Notes: generated from the letters alone by a model not told the origin. Counted from the first letter of the stretch, positions 8,704 to 18,162 are shown. The stretch is DNA of 64,000 bases from Vibrio sp. 16 (GCF_963681195.1 NZ_OY808998.1:1364001-1428000), one strand, 5' to 3'. A program made the numbers and translations.

Positions 8704-10209
8704 ATGTCTGATATTTTTGTTAACTTATTTAACGGGTTTGGTGTTGCTTTTCAGCCTTATCACCTACTTCTTGTCACCGTCGGCGGTGTGTTAGGTACCA
8801 TCGTAGGTATGCTGCCGGGCTTAGGTCCTGCAACTGGGGTCGCGGTATTGCTACCAATGACATTTGCAATGGGCCCAACCGCTGCATTGATCACCATGAC
8901 AGGTGTCTATATCGGCGCGATGTTTGGTGGTTCACGTAGCTCTATCTTGATCAACACGCCTGGGGACGGGGCAGCCTTAGCTGCGACGTTCGATGGTTAT
9001 CCAATGGCGATGAAGGGACGTGCGGAATCGGCATTGGCTATCTCGGCGATTGCCTCTCTGATTGGCGGTATGATTGCAGCGGTATTGATGACACTACTGG
9101 CTGAGCCAGTTGCTGGCTTTGCCTTGAAATTTGGCCCTGCGGAATACTTCCTACTTATGGTGGCGGCACTTTCAATGACGGCATCCATGTCGAAAGGGAA
9201 TATGCTCAAAGGCTTCCTTTCTATGGTGATTGGTCTTGCTATCGCAACGGTAGGTATTGACGCTCAAACCGGCACAGAACGCTTTACCTTTGGTAACTTG
9301 CACCTACAAACGGGTATTGATTTCCTTGTGGTCATCATCGGTATCTACGCGATGGGTGAAGTATTCAAGAGCTTTAGTTCTTTGAGTAAGGGTACGAAGA
9401 AAGCACAAACTAAATTTAAACGTATTTGGATTGAAGGTGACGACTGGAAACGCTCTAAGTGGGCAATCCTACGTAGTGCGCCAGTAGGTTTCATCATCGG
9501 CTCTCTACCCGGTGCTGGTGGTACTATGGCCTCTCTAATGTGTTACAACAACGAGAAGCAACTTTCTAAGCACAGTGAAGAGTTTGGTGATGGCGCAATC
9601 GAAGGTCTAGCGGCTCCAGAATCAGCGAACAACGCAGCATCAATCGGTGCGATGATTCCAATGCTATCGCTAGGTGTACCAGGCTCAGGTACAACGGCGG
9701 TAATGATGGGCGCACTGCTGATGCTGGGTATTCAGCCTGGTCCGCTCCTGTTCGTTCAACACGCTGACGTAGCTTGGGGTCTAATCGCCAGTATGTTCGT
9801 TGCAAACATCATCCTAGCGGTTGTCAACATTCCTCTAGCGGGTGTCTTGGTTCGCGTATTGGCTATTCCACCTAAAGTGCTTTACCCAATTGTACTTGGT
9901 CTAGCGTTTATCGGCTGTTACGCAATCAGTAACTCAGTGATTGAGTTCTACATCCTAGTGATTTTAGGTGTGGCAGGGGTTGTGATGAAGCGTGCGAACA
10001 TTCCAACAGCACCGATGATCCTTGCGGTTATCGTGGGTGGAACCATGGAGCAGTCGTTCCGTCAGGCGTTCAGAATCTCTAACCAAGATCTGTCTATCTT
10101 TGCAAGTTCGACAGTGTCACAAGTATTGATTGGTATTACTGTTCTGTCTATCGCGCTACCAATTATCGGTATGATGAAAAAGCGTAAGCAAGTTCAGCAA
10201 CCCGCTTAA
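8704..10209 (+). CDS. tctA: Large permease subunit TctA
   Basis: A 501-residue polytopic permease (about 11-12 helices) of the TctA family, the ion-coupled translocation subunit. Two family repeats are clear: GMLPGLGPATGVAVLLPMTF near residue 35 and GSLPGAGGTMASLM near residue 268. The motif SLGVPGSGTTAVMMGALLM is near residue 322. It ends the tctCBA unit and is followed by a strong terminator, so citC must use its own promoter. In this island it replaces the CitS or CitT carriers used for citrate fermentation in other enterics and V. cholerae. Confidence 0.94.
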   Translation: MSDIFVNLFNGFGVAFQPYHLLLVTVGGVLGTIVGMLPGLGPATGVAVLLPMTFAMGPTAALITMTGVYIGAMFGGSRSSILINTPGDGAALAATFDGYPMAMKGRAESALAISAIASLIGGMIAAVLMTLLAEPVAGFALKFGPAEYFLLMVAALSMTASMSKGNMLKGFLSMVIGLAIATVGIDAQTGTERFTFGNLHLQTGIDFLVVIIGIYAMGEVFKSFSSLSKGTKKAQTKFKRIWIEGDDWKRSKWAILRSAPVGFIIGSLPGAGGTMASLMCYNNEKQLSKHSEEFGDGAIEGLAAPESANNAASIGAMIPMLSLGVPGSGTTAVMMGALLMLGIQPGPLLFVQHADVAWGLIASMFVANIILAVVNIPLAGVLVRVLAIPPKVLYPIVLGLAFIGCYAISNSVIEFYILVILGVAGVVMKRANIPTAPMILAVIVGGTMEQSFRQAFRISNQDLSIFASSTVSQVLIGITVLSIALPIIGMMKKRKQVQQPA

Positions 10210-10232
10210 TGGCTAACTAAGCCGTAATGCAC

Positions 10233-10270
10233 AAAGCCAATTGATTTCGATTAATTGGCTTTTCTTTTTA
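10233..10270 (+). terminator. Terminator after tctCBA
   Basis: AAAGCCAATT (10233-10242) pairs perfectly with AATTGGCTTT (10253-10262), followed by a T-rich tail. Confidence 0.88.
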
Positions 10271-10304
10271 CTTGGGTCAACGCCCTGTATCTGAATAAAA
10301 ACAA

Positions 10305-10314
10305 TTAACGCCAT
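10305..10314 (+). promoter_or_regulatory. Citrate-island motif TTAACGCCAT upstream of citC
   Basis: ATTAACGCCATTT lies 111 bases upstream of the citC start. This is almost the same spacing as the copy before oadG (109 bases). Confidence 0.5.
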
Positions 10315-10415
10315 TTAATAAGTTTTCCCTGTCTCTAGCTATGACGCGATTCATCCTTTGTCGTGCAGGGGAGATTGATAATTAAAGGGCAAACTTAACC
10401 AAAAGAGCCGTGCTC

Positions 10416-11507
10416 ATGTCATACCGCTTCGAACAAATCCAAAGGCAAAACTCACGAAAAATGGGAGCAGTGAGGGAATTTCTGACTAAAATGGGGCTCG
10501 GAGTCGATCAGGACGTAGAGTTTTTCGTCGTCGCGTATTCGAGCCATTCCATCATTGCAACAGGCGGTTTGGCTGGCAACACGCTCAAATCAATAGCGGT
10601 CGATGAAAGTGTTCAAGGGCAAGGCTTGTCCACATCACTCCTAAGCGAGCTAGTGACAATGGCTTATGATTTGGGGCGCTACAACCTGTTCATTTATACC
10701 AAACCTGATAACTATCGCTTATTTAAGCAAGCTGGTTTTTACAAGCTGACTTCTGTGAAAAACCGTGTGATATTGCTAGAGAACAGTCGACATCGTCTAA
10801 CCGATTACTGTGACGAGTTACGCGCTTTCAAGCGAGAAGGGGAAACAATAGGCAGCATTGTCATGAACGCAAACCCGTTCACGAATGGCCATCGTTACTT
10901 GGTGGAGCACGCAGCGTCACAATGCGATTGGGTACACCTGTTTGTGGTAAAAGAGGATCGTTCTTTTTTTACCTACCAAGATAGGTTGTTGATGATCAAA
11001 GCGGGTTTGAGAGACCTTCCCAATGTCATCGTGCATGAAGGGTCAGATTACATCATCTCTCGCGCGACGTTTCCAAGTTACTTCTTAAAAGATGAAGGGG
11101 TCATTAACTATTGTCATACGGCCATGGATCTCCAGATCTTTCGCAGTCATATCGCCCCTGCGTTAGGCATTACGCATCGCTTCGTGGGAACTGAGCCGAT
11201 TTGTGCCGTCACACGATTTTATAATCAGCAAATGCAGCAATGGTTATCCACGCCAATCTTACAAGATGCGCCCATTACGTTAAGTGAGATCCCACGCGTC
11301 GAATGCGAGAACCTCCCTGTGTCCGCGTCACTAGTGAGAAATTTACTTTTTGATAATCAATGGGAGATGATTGAGAAGCTAGTACCAAGAACGACCTACC
11401 TACATCTCAAGCAGCTGTTTGACTTGGAAACCTCCGCCTATCAAGTGAAAAGAAAAGCGATGAAGATAGTGAAGCAAGCTCAGCAGCCATCAGAAGTGAG
11501 CCAATAA
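10416..11507 (+). CDS. citC: [Citrate (pro-3S)-lyase] ligase CitC
   Basis: A 363-residue ligase that acetylates the thiol of the citrate lyase prosthetic group on CitD, using acetate and ATP, and so activates the lyase. The N-terminal ~130 residues form a GNAT-like region (VDESVQGQGLSTSL). The catalytic nucleotidyltransferase domain begins around residue 150 with N-A-N-P-F-T-N-G-H-R-Y, a variant of the HxGH nucleotide-binding motif. I prefer the ATG at 10416 over the upstream in-frame GTG. Here citC stands alone between terminators instead of leading citDEF, which is an unusual arrangement. Confidence 0.94.
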   Translation: MSYRFEQIQRQNSRKMGAVREFLTKMGLGVDQDVEFFVVAYSSHSIIATGGLAGNTLKSIAVDESVQGQGLSTSLLSELVTMAYDLGRYNLFIYTKPDNYRLFKQAGFYKLTSVKNRVILLENSRHRLTDYCDELRAFKREGETIGSIVMNANPFTNGHRYLVEHAASQCDWVHLFVVKEDRSFFTYQDRLLMIKAGLRDLPNVIVHEGSDYIISRATFPSYFLKDEGVINYCHTAMDLQIFRSHIAPALGITHRFVGTEPICAVTRFYNQQMQQWLSTPILQDAPITLSEIPRVECENLPVSASLVRNLLFDNQWEMIEKLVPRTTYLHLKQLFDLETSAYQVKRKAMKIVKQAQQPSEVSQ

Positions 11508-11512
11508 ACCAA

Positions 11513-11538
11513 AAAAGCGCTGGAACTCCAGCGCTTTT
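11513..11538. terminator. Bidirectional terminator between citC and the second citX-like gene
   Basis: GCGCTGGA-ac-TCCAGCGC (11517-11534) is flanked by an A-tract on the left and a T-tract on the right. It can therefore end transcription of citC on the plus strand and of the convergent citX-like gene on the minus strand. Confidence 0.88.
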
Positions 11539-11551
11539 GTTTTGGTGATTA

Positions 11552-12037
11552 TTACTTGTTTATGATCGATAAGATTGCTTGCTCAATTTGCTGTGGTGAA
11601 TGGCGCTTTAGTGCGGCACATCGCTGCGCAATATCATCACAAATTAGGCACGGCCTTGGGCGCATGTAAGATGAGCGTCGTGAAATGGTTTTGCCTTGTC
11701 GACACATGACATCGAAGTTAAAAAGCGCGCCGTAAGGGTGAGTATGTTCGATTTCAATGACCGCTTTTTTCAGCAAAGTGCTTGAACGAATATCGACGGC
11801 AAAAAGGGCTTCGTAAGTTGGTGTTGTCGCGAATTGCTGCTCAATGACCTTGACATCCATTTCTTCCATTTTGGCGAGAAAGCTATTTAAGGCTGATTTA
11901 AACAACATAGGTACCCAAGCTTGATTGGTTAGGTTTGCGGGAATGTTTAAAGTCAGTGCGATCACTGGAAGTTGGTGAGTTAAGCGAATCTTATTCTTAC
12001 GCTCAGCGCGTCGTTCTAGTTGAGTTACGGTATCCAT
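11552..12037 (-). CDS. Second CitX-like protein (holo-citrate lyase synthase paralogue)
   Basis: A 161-residue protein of the CitX family, which transfers the phosphoribosyl-dephospho-CoA prosthetic group to the citrate lyase acyl carrier protein. The family core is present: L-F-N-F-D-V near residue 109, an S-R-R segment, then C-L-I-C-D-D followed by a C-A-A-x-x-R-H-S motif. It is strongly diverged from the citX inside the lyase operon, for example P-R-P-C-L-I-C instead of K-R-R-C-L-V-C. I chose the ATG at 12037, preceded by GAGGA, over a GTG at 12076. It is divergent from oadGAB and shares an intergenic region carrying the citrate-island motif. A second transferase, or a decoy or regulator, are both possible. 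Confidence 0.8.
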   Translation of the reverse strand: MDTVTQLERRAERKNKIRLTHQLPVIALTLNIPANLTNQAWVPMLFKSALNSFLAKMEEMDVKVIEQQFATTPTYEALFAVDIRSSTLLKKAVIEIEHTHPYGALFNFDVMCRQGKTISRRSSYMRPRPCLICDDIAQRCAALKRHSPQQIEQAILSIINK

Positions 12038-12138
12038 CAATGTGTCCTCGTCTACGTAACAGGCTTGTGTGAACACGTTAGCGAAAACTCGCCGTTACGA
12101 ATTAGAGGTAAAAAACGTTTATTGATGACGGTTGAGTT

Positions 12139-12160
12139 TTAAATGGCGTAAATGGCGCTA
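12139..12160 (-). promoter_or_regulatory. Inverted cluster of citrate-island half sites
   Basis: On the minus strand two relatives of the motif lie in tandem: TTAGCGCCATTT and TTACGCCATTTA. The second shares ACGCCATTTA exactly with the copy upstream of citC. They sit about 105 bases before the start of the minus-strand citX-like gene. Confidence 0.4.
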
Positions 12161-12197
12161 ACTCTTGCTTGGCAAATCGGTCAATGAATTAAATTTA

Positions 12198-12207
12198 TTA
12201 ACGCCAT
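12198..12207 (+). promoter_or_regulatory. Citrate-island motif TTAACGCCAT upstream of oadGAB
   Basis: ATTAACGCCATTA lies 109 bases upstream of the oadG start. Together with the copies before tctC and citC this is the third exact ATTAACGCCAT in the island's promoters. Confidence 0.5.
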
Positions 12208-12306
12208 TAATGCACTTAAGGGGGAGCTATTACGATGATGCGCTTCACGAAGTGATTTCTAGCTTCAACTTAGACTCATACCACTCTTTTAATATGGGTA
12301 TTCATA

Positions 12307-12561
12307 ATGAGTCAACAACCAATCATTTATGAAGGCTTCGTTCTCATGGGCTTAGGCATGGGGTTCGTCTTCTTTTTTCTCTGTTTGATGGTAGGAGCCA
12401 TTCGACTGCTAACCAAAGTCGCCTCGTTCGTTCAACCACCGAAAACAGAAACCGTCAATGAATCAATCAGTCACGCACCGTCGGATGGCAACCTTGTCGC
12501 CGCGATCACTGCCGCGATTCACCATCATAACCAACTCAAAACTAACAGCGCTAAAATCTAG
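12307..12561 (+). CDS. oadG: Oxaloacetate decarboxylase gamma subunit OadG
   Basis: An 84-residue small subunit with one N-terminal membrane helix (about residues 12-37) and a short hydrophilic tail rich in Asn and His (A-I-H-H-H-N-Q). The His/Asn tail agrees with the metal-binding role described for gamma subunits. OadG links the alpha and beta subunits of the Na+-pumping decarboxylase. It starts the oadG-oadA-oadB unit, with 9 bases to oadA. Sequence similarity in this family is always low, so identification rests on size, topology and context. Confidence 0.88.
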   Translation: MSQQPIIYEGFVLMGLGMGFVFFFLCLMVGAIRLLTKVASFVQPPKTETVNESISHAPSDGNLVAAITAAIHHHNQLKTNSAKI

Positions 12562-12570
12562 GAGAAATCG

Positions 12571-14370
12571 ATGTCTGATGTTAAAAAGCCGCTCGGAATT
12601 ACGGACGTTGTCCTGCGTGATGCTCACCAATCACTGTTTGCTACGCGACTGCGTTTGGATGATATGTTGCCGATCGCTGAACAACTTGACCAAATCGGCT
12701 ATTGGTCGTTGGAGAGTTGGGGCGGAGCCACATTCGATTCGTGCATTCGATTCTTAGGCGAAGATCCTTGGTTAAGGCTTCGTGAGCTAAAAAAGGCGAT
12801 GCCAAACACCAAGCAACAAATGTTGTTTCGCGGGCAGAATATCTTAGGTTACCGCCACTATGCTGATGACGTGGTCGATAAGTTCGTAGAGCGCGCGGTT
12901 CATAACGGTATGGACGTCTTTCGTGTCTTTGACGCGCTGAATGACCCTCGCAATTTACAACGTGCTATCGAAGCGGTGAAAAAGCAAGGTGCGCACGCCC
13001 AAGGGACAATTTGTTATACCACGAGCCCAGTTCACACCATGGATTCTTGGGTCAACCTTGCTGAGCAGTTGGTAGAGATGGGCGTCGACTCCATCGCTAT
13101 AAAAGATATGGCGGGTGTCATGACGCCGTACGAAGCGAGCGATTTAGTTTCCACGCTAAAAAAACAGCTCGATGTAGAGCTGCACCTGCACTGTCACGCA
13201 ACGGCGGGTATGGCGGATATGACGTTGCTAAAAGCGATCGAAGCGGGTGTTGATCGCGTTGATACCGCGATTTCCTCGATGAGTGGTACCTATGGTCATC
13301 CGGCGACAGAATCGCTCGTTGCTGCCTTGCAAGGGACTGATCGCGATACAGGGTTAGACATCTCAAAACTTGAGAATATTGCCGCGTACTTCCGCGAAAT
13401 TCGTAAGAAATATCATGTCTTTGAAGGGCAACTGAAAGGCGTGGATTCGCGAATCTTAGTTGCTCAAGTTCCTGGTGGGATGCTGACTAACATGGAAAGC
13501 CAGCTCAAGCAGCAAAATGCCATCGATAAAATAGACCAAGTACTGGAAGAGATCCCAAGAGTTCGTAAAGATTTGGGTTACATTCCATTGGTGACACCAA
13601 CTTCGCAAATTGTCGGCACACAAGCCGTGATCAACGTGATGATGGGCGAGCGTTACAAAACCATCACCAAAGAAACGGCTGGCGTTCTTAAAGGTGAGTA
13701 TGGTCAAACACCTGCTCCAGTAGACATTGCTTTGCAAGAGAAAGTACTCGAAGGAGCAAAGGCCATCACCTGTCGCCCGGCAGATCTCATTGAGCCAGAA
13801 ATTGAAGCGTTAACATTGGATGTTCAAGAAAAGGCGAAAGAGAAAGGCATCTCGCTGACGGAAGATGTGATCGATGATGTCCTGACCGTTGCATTGTTTG
13901 AACAAGTGGGCTGGAAGTTCCTAGAAAACCGCCACAACCCAGATGCGTTTGAACCGATTCCGACAGAGCAAGCACCAGCGAAAGCAGATGATAAGAAAGT
14001 CGCCACTGAGCCAGGTCTATACACCGTCAATGTGAACAATCAAGCGTATGTGGTCAAAGTTAATGAGGGCGCAGACCCAGAAGTTCTTGCCCAAAGCACA
14101 ATAGATACCCCCCAAGCAGCCCCTGCTTCGGCGGCGCCAACTGCTCCTTCAGGTAACGTTGAAACAGTGGCTGCACCCTTGGCAGGTAATATCTGGAAGG
14201 TACACACCAAAGCGGGTGAACAAGTTAAAGAAGGGCAAGTCCTTCTGATTCTTGAAGCGATGAAGATGGAAACCGAAATCAAAGCGTCGAGAGATGGGGT
14301 GGTTGAAGCGGTTTCAGTCAACGAGGGTGACGCAGTACAAGTTGGCGATTCACTGCTGGCATTGGCGTAA
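12571..14370 (+). CDS. oadA: Oxaloacetate decarboxylase alpha subunit OadA
   Basis: A 599-residue biotin enzyme that carries out the carboxyltransferase step: oxaloacetate gives pyruvate and carboxybiotin. The catalytic TIM-barrel starts at once with VLRDAHQS (metal-ligand Asp17), and the second metal site L-H-L-H-C-H-A-T is near residue 205. After an Ala/Pro-rich linker (about 500-530) comes the C-terminal biotinyl domain with E-A-M-K-M, where Lys565 is the biotinylated residue. Length matches the family. It is co-transcribed with oadG and oadB (9-base gaps). It removes the oxaloacetate made by citrate lyase. Confidence 0.96.
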   Translation: MSDVKKPLGITDVVLRDAHQSLFATRLRLDDMLPIAEQLDQIGYWSLESWGGATFDSCIRFLGEDPWLRLRELKKAMPNTKQQMLFRGQNILGYRHYADDVVDKFVERAVHNGMDVFRVFDALNDPRNLQRAIEAVKKQGAHAQGTICYTTSPVHTMDSWVNLAEQLVEMGVDSIAIKDMAGVMTPYEASDLVSTLKKQLDVELHLHCHATAGMADMTLLKAIEAGVDRVDTAISSMSGTYGHPATESLVAALQGTDRDTGLDISKLENIAAYFREIRKKYHVFEGQLKGVDSRILVAQVPGGMLTNMESQLKQQNAIDKIDQVLEEIPRVRKDLGYIPLVTPTSQIVGTQAVINVMMGERYKTITKETAGVLKGEYGQTPAPVDIALQEKVLEGAKAITCRPADLIEPEIEALTLDVQEKAKEKGISLTEDVIDDVLTVALFEQVGWKFLENRHNPDAFEPIPTEQAPAKADDKKVATEPGLYTVNVNNQAYVVKVNEGADPEVLAQSTIDTPQAAPASAAPTAPSGNVETVAAPLAGNIWKVHTKAGEQVKEGQVLLILEAMKMETEIKASRDGVVEAVSVNEGDAVQVGDSLLALA

Positions 14371-14379
14371 GGTGCAGCT

Positions 14380-15684
14380 ATGGATAGTGTAATTGCGTTA
14401 ATTAAAGACTTCGGGTTTCTCCATCTGCAATTTGGCCAAGCGGTCATGTTGCTTATCGGTTTGATTCTTCTGTACCTTGCGATCGTGAAGAAATTCGAAC
14501 CGTTGCTGCTGGTACCGATTGGTTTGGGTGGCATCTTGGCTAACTTGCCTGATGCCAACCTCGCGGTCAGCGGTGTCGAAGCGGCAATATACAGTGGCAA
14601 GGCTGAAGTCTATCAAGCACTTAATGCCATTCTAAATGTGGCCGACATAAGCAAAGAGAGTTTGAAACATGCTTATGAAATGGCCACGCCGATGGAGACA
14701 GTGCAACTGAACTTGCTCGCACAGGAGTTCAACTATACCGATGGCATGTTGTACACCTTCTACAGTGTAGCGATCGCTTCTGGTGTTGGCCCGTTAGTTA
14801 TCTTTATGGGTGTCGGTGCAATGACAGACTTTGGACCACTGCTTGCTAACCCGAAAACATTGCTCCTAGGGGCGGCGGCTCAATTTGGTATTTTTGCAAC
14901 CGTATTGGGCGCGCTTGGTCTTAGTCAGCTGGGTATTATGGACTTTAGTGTCGCTCAAGCGGCTGCGATTGGCATCATTGGCGGCGCAGATGGCCCAACG
15001 GCAATCTACGTATCGAGTATGCTCGCCCCTGAGTTGCTTGGTGCCATTGCGGTAGCGGCGTATTCGTACATGGCATTGGTTCCGATGATTCAGCCGCCAA
15101 TTATGAAAGCGCTAACTAACGCGGAGGAGCGCAAGATTTCAATGACGCAGCTGCGTAGTGTCAGCAAACTGGAAAAAGTCTGTTTTCCGCTCATGCTGCT
15201 TATCTTGATTGCGATGTTGCTCCCGTCCGCGACGCCACTATTGGGTATGTTCTGTTTTGGCAACTTGATGCGTGAATGTGGCGTGGTCGAGCGTCTCAGC
15301 GATACTGCGCAAAATGGCTTAATCAATATCGTGACGATTTTCTTGGGCTTGTCAGTCGGCTCTAAGTTAATGGCGGATAAGTTCTTGCAACCACAAACAT
15401 TGGGCATTCTTGCACTGGGTATCGTCGCGTTTTGTATTGGTACCGCAACAGGCGTATTGATGGCGAAACTCATGAACAAAGTGTGCCAAGAGAAGGTCAA
15501 TCCGCTGATTGGTTCAGCAGGTGTGTCGGCAGTGCCGATGGCGGCGCGAGTGTCGAATAAAGTGGGCTTAGAAGCGAACAGCCAAAACTTTTTATTGATG
15601 CACGCGATGGGCCCAAACGTGGCTGGCGTTATTGGATCTGCTGTCGCAGCAGGGGTAATGATCAAGTATGTGATCGGAGGCTAG
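14380..15684 (+). CDS. oadB: Oxaloacetate decarboxylase beta subunit OadB (Na+ pump)
   Basis: A 434-residue integral membrane subunit that decarboxylates carboxybiotin and exports Na+. About nine to eleven helices are visible. The signature [10 protein letters not shown] at residues 201-210 contains Asp204, corresponding to the Na+/H+-site Asp203 of Klebsiella OadB. The C-terminal [14 protein letters not shown] motif is also conserved. It ends the oadGAB unit and is followed by a terminator. Its activity would generate a sodium gradient during citrate fermentation, useful to a Na+-rich marine lifestyle. Confidence 0.96.
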   Translation: MDSVIALIKDFGFLHLQFGQAVMLLIGLILLYLAIVKKFEPLLLVPIGLGGILANLPDANLAVSGVEAAIYSGKAEVYQALNAILNVADISKESLKHAYEMATPMETVQLNLLAQEFNYTDGMLYTFYSVAIASGVGPLVIFMGVGAMTDFGPLLANPKTLLLGAAAQFGIFATVLGALGLSQLGIMDFSVAQAAAIGIIGGADGPTAIYVSSMLAPELLGAIAVAAYSYMALVPMIQPPIMKALTNAEERKISMTQLRSVSKLEKVCFPLMLLILIAMLLPSATPLLGMFCFGNLMRECGVVERLSDTAQNGLINIVTIFLGLSVGSKLMADKFLQPQTLGILALGIVAFCIGTATGVLMAKLMNKVCQEKVNPLIGSAGVSAVPMAARVSNKVGLEANSQNFLLMHAMGPNVAGVIGSAVAAGVMIKYVIGG

Positions 15685-15691
15685 TAAATAG

Positions 15692-15724
15692 ATAAAAAGG
15701 AAGATCTGGTTATCTTCCTTTTTA
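15692..15724 (+). terminator. Terminator after oadB
   Basis: A long AT-rich stem, AAAAAGGAAGAT pairing with ATCTTCCTTTTT around a 6-base loop, ends in T-rich sequence. It separates oadGAB from citAB. Confidence 0.82.
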
Positions 15725-15784
15725 TCATTAATCTGGCACACTGTCTGAAAATATACTTGAAAAAGTATGGGAAAAGGAATTTGT

Positions 15785-17422
15785 ATGAAAGCAGGTGTTA
15801 TGCAACTGCTGGGTAATTTAAAAAGTGGACTCACTTTTAGAAGTCGCGTTTTTATATTAATTTTTGGATTGATGATCGTACAACTAGCCATTGTGACGAC
15901 CAATTTTCACCAAGGCTTATTAGATACTTTAGAGCATCAAGTCGGTACACGTGCATTAATTCAAGCGAAAGAAATCGCCAGTGATCCTGAATTAATTCAA
16001 GAAGTAAGAATTAAAAACGTTCCTGCAATAGAACGACTTATCGGTCGTTTACACAAAATATCAGATGCCAGCTTTATAGTGATTGGTGATGAAAAAGGCA
16101 TTCGACTTTCCCACCCGGTGAAAGAGAATATTGGTTTGCCGATGCAAGGTGGCGATAACGCAGGTGTCCTTGAACGGGGTCAATCCTATATTTCACTTCG
16201 TGAAGGAAGCCTAGGTTACGGGGTGCGCGGTAAAGCGCCGATCGTTGATTTTGATGGCCAAATCATCGGCGTTATTTCTGTTGGATATTTGTTCAACCGC
16301 TTTGACCAATGGGTGGCGTTTTACGCAGAGCCTCTGCTGGTCGAACTTTTGATGATGCTAGTGATCACTGCTGTCGGCGCTTGGTACTTTTCAAACCACA
16401 TTAAACAGAAAATGAATGGCATGGAGCCGTCTGAGATTGGCTTGGCGCTTCATTTGCAGAAGTCCATTTTAACTTCGGTGTACGAAGGGGTAATTGCGAT
16501 TGACCGAAAAGGTAAGATCCTAGCGGTGAATAAAAGCGCAGCGGAAATTCTTCGTATTGAGTCTTATTTCGAACAATTAAAATCAAGCTCAATCTTAGAA
16601 TATCTTTCAAACTCGCAGTTCTTTTTTCAAACGCCGTTTGAAAAAAATGTCAAAGACGAAATTATTGTTTTAAATGGCCAAACCGTCATCGCTAACCGAA
16701 TCGCAATATACGATCAAGAAGATCTATTTGGTTGGGTGGTGAGTTTTCGCGCAAAGAATGATATTAATTCATTGGCGGCGGAGTTGACACAGATCAAGCA
16801 ATATACTGACAACCTGCGGGTGATGCGACATGAACATGCGAATAAATTATCAACAATCAGTGGTTTAATAGAAATAGGAGAATATAACGCAGCATTAGAA
16901 TTAATTAATAGTGAAAGTACAAGAAAACAACAACTCATCGATTTTATTAGCTCAAGAATTCTATTAAAACAAGTCGCGGGCATTTTACTGGGTAAATATG
17001 CCAGAGCTTGTGAATTAGGACTGGAGTTAAAATTCGATCCAACGTGCCAACTAACAAAACAAAATGCTTCAATAGAGCCAAATGAGCTGTCAGCTATCAT
17101 AGGGAATTTGATTGATAATGCCTTTGAAGCCACGTTGAAAAATCCTGCTAGCGAAAAAGTTGTCAATGTTTTGATTACGGATGCGGGTAGCGATCTCGTT
17201 ATCGAAGTCTCTGACAATGGGTGCGGTATCTCTGACGATATTGCTAGTACTATCTTTAGCCGCGGCGTGACCAGCAAAGATGATAGGGAGGGGCATGGCA
17301 TCGGACTGTATTTGATCAATCGATACGTGACAAATGCAGGAGGTGTCATCCTGGTCGATGATGCTGAGCCTAAAGGAACGATATTTTCTATTTTTATTCC
17401 GATTAAAGGTACAGAAGCATGA
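15785..17422 (+). CDS. citA: Citrate sensor histidine kinase CitA (DpiB type)
   Basis: A 545-residue sensor of the CitA/DcuS family. TM1 lies at about residues 20-40, then a periplasmic PAS-like citrate-sensing domain (about 41-180, containing VIGDEKGIRLSHP), TM2 (about 185-207) and a cytoplasmic PAS (about 225-325). The dimerisation box R-H-E-H-A-N-K-L gives the phospho-His as about His349. The ATPase domain carries N-L-I-D-N-A-F-E-A and G-H-G-I-G-L-Y. I chose the ATG at 15785, preceded by AAGGAA, over the in-frame ATG at 15767. It overlaps citB by 4 bases. Family members bind extracellular citrate. Confidence 0.93.
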   Translation: MKAGVMQLLGNLKSGLTFRSRVFILIFGLMIVQLAIVTTNFHQGLLDTLEHQVGTRALIQAKEIASDPELIQEVRIKNVPAIERLIGRLHKISDASFIVIGDEKGIRLSHPVKENIGLPMQGGDNAGVLERGQSYISLREGSLGYGVRGKAPIVDFDGQIIGVISVGYLFNRFDQWVAFYAEPLLVELLMMLVITAVGAWYFSNHIKQKMNGMEPSEIGLALHLQKSILTSVYEGVIAIDRKGKILAVNKSAAEILRIESYFEQLKSSSILEYLSNSQFFFQTPFEKNVKDEIIVLNGQTVIANRIAIYDQEDLFGWVVSFRAKNDINSLAAELTQIKQYTDNLRVMRHEHANKLSTISGLIEIGEYNAALELINSESTRKQQLIDFISSRILLKQVAGILLGKYARACELGLELKFDPTCQLTKQNASIEPNELSAIIGNLIDNAFEATLKNPASEKVVNVLITDAGSDLVIEVSDNGCGISDDIASTIFSRGVTSKDDREGHGIGLYLINRYVTNAGGVILVDDAEPKGTIFSIFIPIKGTEA

Positions 17423-18105
17423 ATTTAATAGATGTCTTAATTATTGAAGATGAAGTTGGAATTGCGGAGCTGCATGCCCAGTTTTTTCGTCAAACATTGC
17501 GATTTAACCCGATAGGAATCGCCTCTGACCTCGCGATGGCGAGAACCATGATTCGCATTCACAAACCTAAGTTGATTATTCTAGATAATTACTTACCGGA
17601 TGGTCGTGGAATTGATTTACTTCGTGAAATCATTGCAGACAAAAAGTCTCCGCAACCTGATGTGATCTTGGTGACGGCATCGAGCGAGATGGATACAGTG
17701 AAAGAAGCCTTACATTGCGGTTGTTTCGACTACCTTTTGAAACCTATCTCTTACGAAAGGCTGCAAGAAACGCTCAATCGTTATCTTAAATACAACTGTG
17801 CGATTAAAGCGTTCGACACCATCAGTCAGCGCCATGTCGACGACTTGTTCAACATGCAAGCGCGGGACAAAAGTTCCAGTCGATTGCCGAAAGGGATCGG
17901 CGAGCTCACCTTGGATAAAATTCATCAGGTGTTTAATGCCAACTGTGGGATGAAATTTACCGCAGAGACATTAGGTGAAGCTGTGGGGATCAGTAAAACC
18001 ACGGCACGACGTTATCTTGAGTACTGTTCAGCGAGCGGATTTCTCTCGGTTGAAAACGAACATGGTCGAGTTGGCCGTCCTGAGCGGGTTTATATTCGCA
18101 ATTAA
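17419..18105 (+). CDS. citB: Citrate response regulator CitB (DpiA type)
   Basis: A 228-residue response regulator. The receiver domain has acidic residues Glu10 and Asp11, phospho-acceptor Asp56 (I-I-L-D-N-Y-L-P) and the conserved Lys in L-L-K-P-I-S near residue 106. The C-terminal helix-turn-helix (G-I-S-K-T-T-A-R-R-Y-L-E-Y) is of the CitB/DcuR class. Its start overlaps the end of citA (ATGA). It probably activates the surrounding citrate genes; the repeated ATTAACGCCAT motif is the best visible candidate site. Confidence 0.93.
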   Translation: MNLIDVLIIEDEVGIAELHAQFFRQTLRFNPIGIASDLAMARTMIRIHKPKLIILDNYLPDGRGIDLLREIIADKKSPQPDVILVTASSEMDTVKEALHCGCFDYLLKPISYERLQETLNRYLKYNCAIKAFDTISQRHVDDLFNMQARDKSSSRLPKGIGELTLDKIHQVFNANCGMKFTAETLGEAVGISKTTARRYLEYCSASGFLSVENEHGRVGRPERVYIRN

Positions 18106-18127
18106 TTACTCATCTAGCCAATAAGAC

Positions 18128-18162
18128 AACGCCTTACTCTTTCGAGGGTAAGGCGTTTTAAT
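18128..18162 (+). terminator. Terminator after citAB
   Basis: AACGCCTTAC (18128-18137) pairs with GTAAGGCGTT (18148-18157), followed by TTAATTTT. The citrate lyase operon downstream therefore needs its own promoter in the 170 bases that follow. Confidence 0.85.
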
